The notes beneath the pieces are model-generated. The model had not been told where the DNA came from. It saw only the letters and a program-made list of their open reading frames with translations, and did not search any database. A stretch of DNA of 24,489 nt from JBOHHM01 sp050725495 (lineage in GTDB: Bacteria; Pseudomonadota; Gammaproteobacteria; Burkholderiales; Burkholderiaceae_C): contig JBOHHM010000277.1 of assembly GCA_050725495.1 (NCBI GenBank), forward strand, positions 1 to 24,489, given 5' to 3'. The translations under genes and the position numbers were made by a program. Of this stretch, positions 19,917 to 24,489 are shown piece after piece (within the stretch, counting starts at the first letter, position 1; the number at the start of each line of letters is the position of its first letter).

Positions 19917-19922
19917 AGTATA
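19917..19922 (-). promoter_or_regulatory. probable rpsB operon promoter, extended -10
   Basis: On the minus strand TATACT is preceded by TGC, giving an extended -10 element (TGCTATACT). No good -35 is visible; the position where it should lie overlaps the start codon of the divergent amidase gene (19943). The discriminator that follows is TTTTTCGG. It would drive rpsB and the following genes. Confidence 0.6.
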
Positions 19923-19942
19923 GCACAGGCGTCCCTCAAACC

Positions 19943-21298
19943 ATGTATCCAGACCTCTACGAGACCCAGCAAGCGCTGTTGTCCGGCCGGACCAGCGCGA
20001 GCGCGGAAATCGACAAATCCATTGCCCTGGCGCAGTCAGCTGCCTGCGAACGGGTCTTCATCAAAACCATGTTCGACGAGGCGCGCCGAACGGCCGCCGA
20101 GCCCGAGCGCGCCCACCAGTCGCTGGCCGGTTTGAGCGTCTCGGTCAAAGACCTGTTTGACGTGGCCGGCCAAACCACGGCGGCCGGATCGGTCGTGCTG
20201 GCCGACGCGCCCCCCGCGCGCCGGGACGCCCCGGCGGTGGCGCGCCTGAAGGCCGCGGGCGCCGCCCTGATCGGCCGCACCCAGATGGTGGAGTTCGCGT
20301 TCTCCGGCGTCGGCACCAACCCGCACCACGGCACGCCGGCCAATGCCTGCGACGCGCAAACGCCGCGTATTCCCGGCGGCTCGTCGTCGGGCGCGGCCGT
20401 GTCGGTGGCCAGTGGCGCGGCCTTCATCGGCCTGGGCTCGGACACCGGCGGCTCGATCCGCATCCCGGCCGCCCTCAACGGCATCGTCGGCTTCAAGAAC
20501 ACGGCGCGGCTGGTGCCCACCGCCGGCGCCCTGCCCCTGTCGACCACGCTGGACACGGTCTGCGCCATGACGCGTTCAGTGCGCGACGCGGTGCTGGCGC
20601 ACGAGATTCTGGCGGCCCGGACCGTGACACGCAGCCCCGCGCCGCTGTCGGCCTACCGCCTGGCGGTCGCGCAGTCCATCATGCTGGACAACCTCGACCC
20701 CACGGTGGCGCGAGCGTTCGAGCGCACGCTGCAGGCCTTGCGCGACGCCGGCGCCCGCATCGAGGACATCGCGCTGGCCGAGATCGGCGAGCTGGGCGCG
20801 ATCCAGTCCACGGGTGGCTTCACCGCCGCCGAAAGCTATGCCTGGCACCGCAGCCTGCTGGAACGCAGCGCGGGGCGCTACGACCCGCGCGTGGCCGCCC
20901 GCATCCAGCGCGGCGCCGCCATGAGGGCCTGGGAATACATCGAGCTGGTGCAGGCCCGGCGCGACTGGATCGCGAGGATGGAAGCCGTCTTGCAGGGCTT
21001 TGACGCCGTGCTCTCGCCCACCGTGCCCATCGTCGCGCCCCCCATTGCCGAGGTGGCGCCGGCCGACGGCCGCGACGGCGCGCAAGACGCGGCACGCGAC
21101 GCCGAATTCTTCCGCATCAACGCCCTGCTGCTGCGCAACACCAGCTTGGTCAACATGCTGGACGGTTGCGCCCTGTCCCTGCCCTGCCAGGCGCCGGGCG
21201 AACTGCCGGTGGGCCTGATGATCTGGCAAGGGGCGCTGCGCGACGACACGGTGCTCAACATCGGCTTGCAGGTCGAACGAGCGCTTCAAAAACGATAG
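19943..21298 (+). CDS. amidase-signature family enzyme
   Basis: The enzyme hydrolyses an amide bond with a Ser-cisSer-Lys triad. The substrate cannot be told from the sequence. The product is 451 aa. Lys69 lies in SVSVKDLFDVAG, the cis-serine is in PRIPGGSSSGAAVSVASG (Ser147 or Ser148), and the nucleophile Ser171 is in GLGSDTGGSIRIPAALNG. The rest of the core is conserved (SPTVPIVAPPI). There is no signal peptide, so it is likely cytoplasmic. It is not beside gatB or gatC, so it is unlikely to be the tRNA amidotransferase subunit GatA. The ATG has no clear Shine-Dalgarno site and lies only 20 bases from the rpsB -10 box on the other strand. The true start could be further inside. The stop codon comes from a degenerate 17-base palindrome. 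Confidence 0.9.
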   Translation: MYPDLYETQQALLSGRTSASAEIDKSIALAQSAACERVFIKTMFDEARRTAAEPERAHQSLAGLSVSVKDLFDVAGQTTAAGSVVLADAPPARRDAPAVARLKAAGAALIGRTQMVEFAFSGVGTNPHHGTPANACDAQTPRIPGGSSSGAAVSVASGAAFIGLGSDTGGSIRIPAALNGIVGFKNTARLVPTAGALPLSTTLDTVCAMTRSVRDAVLAHEILAARTVTRSPAPLSAYRLAVAQSIMLDNLDPTVARAFERTLQALRDAGARIEDIALAEIGELGAIQSTGGFTAAESYAWHRSLLERSAGRYDPRVAARIQRGAAMRAWEYIELVQARRDWIARMEAVLQGFDAVLSPTVPIVAPPIAEVAPADGRDGAQDAARDAEFFRINALLLRNTSLVNMLDGCALSLPCQAPGELPVGLMIWQGALRDDTVLNIGLQVERALQKR

Positions 21299-21299
21299 C
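21283..21299 (+). repeat. 17-base palindrome, degenerate copy spanning the amidase stop
   Basis: GCTTCAAAAACGATAGC has the same 17-base spacing and intact right arm (ATAGC) as the intragenic copies, with a changed left arm. It is read one base out of phase relative to them, and its TAG is the amidase stop codon. Confidence 0.45.
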
Positions 21300-21357
21300 A
21301 TGAAGCACTTGTTCCACCCGGCCACAGCGGCGTTTTGATCACAGACCCAAGGGATTC

Positions 21358-21393
21358 ATGAAACTTGCAATGAAAACAGGAGCGCGGCGATGA
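21358..21393 (+). CDS. possible 11-codon leader ORF overlapping the dadA start
   Basis: ATG at 21358 opens an 11-codon frame (MKLAMKTGARR) with AAGGG four bases upstream. Its TGA overlaps the ATG of the dehydrogenase as ATGA. It could couple translation to the downstream gene or be chance. Nothing else is seen in the 91-base gap, and no conservation evidence is available. Confidence 0.2.
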   Translation: MKLAMKTGARR

Positions 21394-22643
21394 AAGTCGC
21401 CGTCATTGGCGCCGGCATCATAGGCGTCACCACGGCCTACGAGCTGGCCGCGGACGGACACGAGGTCACCGTGTTCGAGCGGCACGGCGCGGCCGCCGAA
21501 GAAACCAGCTTTGCCAACGCCGGGGTGGTCGCGCCCGGCTACGTCACGCCCTGGGCCGCGCCCGGCATGCCCGCCAAGGTGGCCCAGTATCTGTTCAGCC
21601 GCCACGCGCCGGTCAAGCTGGGCTGGCCGCTGTCAGGCAGCGAGATCGCCTGGATCTGGAAATGGTGGCGTGCCTGCCAGCTCGACACCTACCTGGCCAA
21701 CCGGGCCCGCTTGCAGCGCCTGGCGTTCTACAGCCGTGAGCGCCTGCACCAGCTCACTGCCGAGCTCAAGCTTGAATACGACCGCAGCCCTGGCTACATG
21801 GTGCTGCTGCGCTCCGAAAAAGACAGCGATCTGGTCCAGCCCGGCCTGCAGGTACTGCGCGATGCCGGCGTGAGCTTCCGGCAAATCGGGGCCGCCGAGG
21901 CCCGCAAGATCGAACCGGCCCTGAACCCCGAGACCGCCCTGCTCGGTGCCGTCCATTTACCCCAGGACGAAGTCGGCAACTGCCGCCAGTTTGCCCTGCT
22001 GCTGAAGCACGAGGCCCAGAGACTGGGCGTCAGGTTTGAATTCAACTCGACCGTAGCCCGGCTGGACAGGTCGTCACCCGCTACGCTTTTGATAGCAGGC
22101 GAAAGCACGCCGCGCCGCTTCGAGACCCTCGTGATGTGCGCCGGGCTGGCCTCGGCAGCGTTGCTCAGGCCGCTTAACCTGAAGATCCCGATGGCGCCGG
22201 TCTACGGCTACTCGGTCAGCGCCGCCATCCGCGAGCCGCTCAACGCGCCGCGCAGCGCCGTGATGGACGAGCGCTACAAGGTCGCGATCTCGCGCCTGGG
22301 CCAGCGGGTGCGCGTGGCTGGCAGCGCCGAGATCGGCGGCTCGCCCAGCCGCAAGCGCGAGGTCGCGATCCAGACCCTCTACAAGGTGCTGGCCGACTGG
22401 TTTCCCGGCGCGGCGCAACTGTCCAGTGGCGTGCAGGAATGGAAAGGCGCGCGCCCCATGCTGCCCGACGGCCCGCCCATCGTCGGCGCCAGCGGCATTC
22501 CCGGCCTGTGGCTCAACCTCGGCCACGGCTCCAGCGGCTGGGCCCTGAGCTGCGGCAGCGCCAGGGCCGTGGCCGATTTGCTGGCCGGCCGCCCAACCGA
22601 GGTCGACATGGAAGGCCTGGGTGTCGAACGTCTGAGGGCCTGA
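21390..22643 (+). CDS. dadA: FAD-dependent D-amino acid dehydrogenase (DadA-like)
   Basis: DadA oxidises D-amino acids to 2-oxo acids and ammonia, passing electrons to the respiratory chain at the inner membrane. The 417-aa product starts with a Rossmann dinucleotide site (VAVIGAGIIGVTTAYELA, Gly7-x-Gly9-x-x-Gly12, with Glu30 at the end of strand 2). Next comes ETSFANAGVVAPGYVTPWAA, the segment typical of DadA. The C-terminal FAD contact is GLWLNLGHGSSGWALSCGSA. AGGAG lies seven bases before the ATG. E. coli DadA is 432 aa. No alanine racemase (dadX) or Lrp-type regulator is adjacent, so the substrate (D-alanine or another D-amino acid) is not certain. A 17-base palindrome encodes ATLLIA. Confidence 0.88.
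   Translation: MKVAVIGAGIIGVTTAYELAADGHEVTVFERHGAAAEETSFANAGVVAPGYVTPWAAPGMPAKVAQYLFSRHAPVKLGWPLSGSEIAWIWKWWRACQLDTYLANRARLQRLAFYSRERLHQLTAELKLEYDRSPGYMVLLRSEKDSDLVQPGLQVLRDAGVSFRQIGAAEARKIEPALNPETALLGAVHLPQDEVGNCRQFALLLKHEAQRLGVRFEFNSTVARLDRSSPATLLIAGESTPRRFETLVMCAGLASAALLRPLNLKIPMAPVYGYSVSAAIREPLNAPRSAVMDERYKVAISRLGQRVRVAGSAEIGGSPSRKREVAIQTLYKVLADWFPGAAQLSSGVQEWKGARPMLPDGPPIVGASGIPGLWLNLGHGSSGWALSCGSARAVADLLAGRPTEVDMEGLGVERLRA
22080..22096 (+). repeat. 17-base intragenic palindrome, copy 4
   Basis: GCTACGCTTTTGATAGC inside the dadA-like gene encodes Ala-Thr-Leu-Leu-Ile-Ala. The left arm differs by one base from GCTAT. It has the same codon phase as copies 1-3 and 5. Both this copy and copy 2 are followed by AGGC on the + strand (TTGATAGCAGGC). 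Confidence 0.6.
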
Positions 22644-22652
22644 GCTCCCCGA

Positions 22653-22681
22653 CTGACGAGGCGCGGCCCTGCGGGCACAAT
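22653..22681 (+). promoter_or_regulatory. probable nnr promoter giving a leaderless transcript
   Basis: CTGACG (22653-22658) and CACAAT (22676-22681) match four of six bases each of the -35 and -10 consensus, with the optimal 17-base spacer. The -10 ends 6 bases before the nnr ATG at 22688, so the transcription start should fall on or next to the start codon. It lies in the 44-base gap after the dehydrogenase gene. Confidence 0.5.
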
Positions 22682-22687
22682 GCCTGC

Positions 22688-24175
22688 ATGCGCCGCGTCA
22701 CGCCCGATCACCCCTCGCCCCTGCCGCTGTTCGACGTCGCCGCCACCCGCGCGATCGAGCAGGCGGCAGCAGCGACCCTGCCGCCGCACACGCTGATGCA
22801 ACGCGCCGGCATGGCAGTGGCGCGGCTGGCGCTGGCCGTTGCGCCCCATGGCCGTCAGCTCTGGCTGGCCTGCGGGCCAGGCAACAACGGCGGCGACGGG
22901 CTGGAGGCTGCCGTGCACCTGCAGCGCTGGGGCAAGGCACCGGTCGTGACCTGGCTCGGCGACCCCGCCACCGCGCCCGTTGACACGCTGGCCTCGCTGC
23001 AGCGCGCGCGCGAGGCGGGCGTGGTGTTCAGCGACAGGCCGCCAGCGGCCTGCGATCTGGCGATCGACGCCCTGCTGGGTATCGGTTCCAACCGCCCCCC
23101 CGAAGGCCGCATGGCCGAATGGATGGCGCAAATGAATGCCGGCGCCGCGCCGGTGCTGTCGGTCGATGTACCCTCGGGCCTGAATGCGGACACCGGCGCC
23201 TTCGCTATCAGTTCAATAGCGGGTGACGCACCAGCGACCCGGACAAAAGCCCGATTCACCCTGAGTCTGCTGACGCTCAAGCCCGGTTTGTTCACAGCGC
23301 AAGGGCGCGATGCTGCTGGCGAGCTGTGGTTCGACGACCTCGATGTCGTGCCCAGCCTCGAGCCCGTGGAACCAGTCGCCACCCTGCTGGGCCCGCCCTT
23401 GGCGGCACAACGTCCGCACGCCTCCCACAAAGGCAGTTACGGCGATGTGGCAGTGATCGGCGGCGCCCCCGGCATGACCGGCGCCGCCCTGCTGGCCGCG
23501 TCAAGCGCTCTGCATGGCGGCGCCGGACGGGTCTTCGTGGGCCTGCTTGACGCTGACGCCATGGCAGTGGCCCCCCATCAACCCGAGCTGATGTTTCGCC
23601 CCGCCGAGTCGCTGGAGCTCAAGACCATGACCGCGGTGTGCGGCTGCGGCGGCGGCCATGCCGTGCGCCACATGCTGCCCAGGGCGTTGTCGACCGCGCT
23701 GCACGCGGTGCTGGATGCCGACGCCCTGAATGCCATCGCCCTCGACACGCAATTGCAGACCCTGCTCGGGGCCCGCTCAGCCCGCGGCTGGGCCACGGTG
23801 CTGACGCCGCACCCGCTGGAAGCCGCCCGGCTGCTGGGTCTGGACGCCGGCGCAGTGCAGGCCGACCGGCTCGCCGCGGCCCGGCAACTGGTGCAGCAAT
23901 TCGGCTGCGTCGTGGTCTTGAAAGGCTCGGGCAGCATCATCGCCGCGCCCGGCCGGGTTCCCGCCCTCAGTCCCACCGGCAACGCGCGGCTGGCCACGGC
24001 TGGCACCGGCGACGTGCTGGCCGGCCTGATCGGTGCCCGGCTGGCAGCCGGCGCCCCGGCGTTCGAGGCCGCCTGCGAGGCGGTGTACCGCCACGGGCAG
24101 GTTGCAGACCGCTGGCCTGCCGACGCGCCCTTCACCGCCGGCCGGCTGGCGCGCCGGCTTGTTGGTGCTGGCTGA
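22688..24175 (+). CDS. nnr: bifunctional NAD(P)HX epimerase / ADP-dependent NAD(P)HX dehydratase
   Basis: Nnr repairs hydrated NADH and NADPH. The N-terminal domain (about 1-215) epimerises the R and S forms, and the C-terminal ribokinase-like domain dehydrates the S form using ADP. The 495-aa product (E. coli 515) has GPGNNGGDGLEAAVHLQRWG at 63-82, AIDALLGIG and SVDVPSGLNADTG in the epimerase half. The dehydratase half has HKGSYGDVAVIGGAPGMTGA, LTPHPLEAARLLG, VVLKGSGSIIAAP and LATAGTGDVLAGLIGA, with Asp442. I chose the ATG at 22688. A longer frame extends back into dadA but is not homologous, and the ATG at 22680 is out of frame. There is no Shine-Dalgarno site; a leaderless mRNA is likely. 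A 17-base palindrome encodes AISSIA in the variable linker between domains. Confidence 0.95.
   Translation: MRRVTPDHPSPLPLFDVAATRAIEQAAAATLPPHTLMQRAGMAVARLALAVAPHGRQLWLACGPGNNGGDGLEAAVHLQRWGKAPVVTWLGDPATAPVDTLASLQRAREAGVVFSDRPPAACDLAIDALLGIGSNRPPEGRMAEWMAQMNAGAAPVLSVDVPSGLNADTGAFAISSIAGDAPATRTKARFTLSLLTLKPGLFTAQGRDAAGELWFDDLDVVPSLEPVEPVATLLGPPLAAQRPHASHKGSYGDVAVIGGAPGMTGAALLAASSALHGGAGRVFVGLLDADAMAVAPHQPELMFRPAESLELKTMTAVCGCGGGHAVRHMLPRALSTALHAVLDADALNAIALDTQLQTLLGARSARGWATVLTPHPLEAARLLGLDAGAVQADRLAAARQLVQQFGCVVVLKGSGSIIAAPGRVPALSPTGNARLATAGTGDVLAGLIGARLAAGAPAFEAACEAVYRHGQVADRWPADAPFTAGRLARRLVGAG
23203..23221 (+). repeat. 17-base intragenic palindrome, copy 5 (extended arms)
   Basis: CGCTATCAGTTCAATAGCG has perfect 6-bp arms (CGCTAT/ATAGCG) around a 7-base centre; the 17-base core is 23204-23220. 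It lies inside nnr and encodes Ala-Ile-Ser-Ser-Ile-Ala, in the same codon phase as the other intragenic copies. It sits in the linker between DVPSGLNADTG and RFTLSLLTLKPG, where homologues vary. Confidence 0.75.
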
Positions 24176-24178
24176 CCC

Positions 24179-24489
24179 TTATCGTCTGGCCTTGCGGCCT
24201 TTCTTCTTCGCAGTCACCTTTTTGACCGCGGCTTTGAGGGCCTGGATCGGCGAACGGGGCGCGTGCTCCTGGGCGACTGCCGCCTTTTGCGCCGCCCGTT
24301 TGGTCGACGCCTTGGCCGGCACCCCCATGGCCGTGCTGTGCGCCCGACCCTCACGCGGGGCGCCCTTGTCCTTCATGGCGCGCGCCGTCAGCGCCTCGCC
24401 TTCGCGCACCAGGCGGAAGTCGATCTTGCGGCCATCGAGGTCGACCCGGCTCACCTGCACTCGCACGCGGGTGCCGAGCGCGTAGCGGA
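24179..24489 (-). CDS. rnr: ribonuclease R, C-terminal end only
   Basis: RNase R is a processive 3'-5' exoribonuclease that degrades structured RNA. The window holds the last 103 codons, and the 5' end is beyond the right edge. The visible part begins RYALGTRVRVQVSRVDLDGR and continues KIDFRLVREGE, the end of the S1 RNA-binding domain. A low-complexity basic tail follows (KAAVKKVTAKKKGRKARR), typical of RNase R and its rRNA/ribosome contacts. The S1 segment plus Lys-rich tail favours RNase R over RNase II or PNPase. The gene converges on nnr with only three bases between the two stop codons. Confidence 0.88.
   Translation of the reverse strand, partial: RYALGTRVRVQVSRVDLDGRKIDFRLVREGEALTARAMKDKGAPREGRAHSTAMGVPAKASTKRAAQKAAVAQEHAPRSPIQALKAAVKKVTAKKKGRKARR

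Noticed and set aside
22439..22687. N-terminal extension of nnr into the dehydrogenase gene
   Set aside because: The segment is an out-of-frame reading of dadA and has no similarity to the epimerase domain.

Overview
The window is a GC-rich chromosomal segment of a betaproteobacterium. The gene order, the protein sequences and the short interspersed palindromes suggest the order Burkholderiales, most likely the family Comamonadaceae (relatives of Polaromonas, Rhodoferax, Variovorax or Acidovorax). This placement is inferred from recognised families, not from a database search. I see no tRNA, rRNA, insertion sequence, prophage or CRISPR array. This is core-genome DNA, and I found no new defence or biosynthetic system in it.

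Region 1 (1-4500, minus strand) holds carA and carB, the two subunits of carbamoyl-phosphate synthetase. They overlap by 8 bases. CarB runs off the left edge and lacks about 30 C-terminal residues. Upstream of carA are a leader with a small hairpin and a TATAAT box.

Region 2 (4498-19922, minus strand) is a long head-to-tail array of 16 essential or housekeeping genes, transcribed from a promoter near 19920. The order is rpsB, tsf, pyrH, frr, uppS, cdsA, dxr, rseP, bamA, skp, lpxD, fabZ, lpxA, lpxB, rnhB and a TrmH-family RNA methyltransferase gene. The array links translation factors to UMP synthesis, isoprenoid and undecaprenyl-phosphate synthesis (dxr, uppS), phospholipid synthesis (cdsA), outer-membrane protein assembly (bamA, skp), sigma-E-type proteolysis (rseP) and lipid A synthesis (lpxD, fabZ, lpxA, lpxB). 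Several junctions overlap, which suggests translational coupling. Breaks in this tight packing carry structure: an intrinsic terminator or attenuator between rpsB and tsf, a heptanucleotide tandem array with inverted partners between frr and uppS, a perfect hairpin between rseP and bamA, and a C-run/G-run palindrome between rnhB and the methyltransferase gene.

Region 3 (19943-24175, plus strand) is divergent from rpsB. It encodes an amidase-signature enzyme, a DadA-like D-amino acid dehydrogenase and the bifunctional NAD(P)HX repair enzyme Nnr. The Nnr transcript looks leaderless. Region 4 (24179-24489, minus strand) is the C-terminal end of RNase R, converging on nnr with a 3-base gap.

The most unusual signal is a family of 17-base elements, consensus RCTAY-N7-ATAGC. 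Five lie inside five different genes on both strands, and all five are read in the same codon phase. A sixth, degenerate copy supplies the amidase stop codon. No stretch longer than 300 bases lacks a gene. The largest gaps (carA to the methyltransferase gene, rpsB to the amidase gene, frr to uppS) are about 150-180 bases and are described individually.
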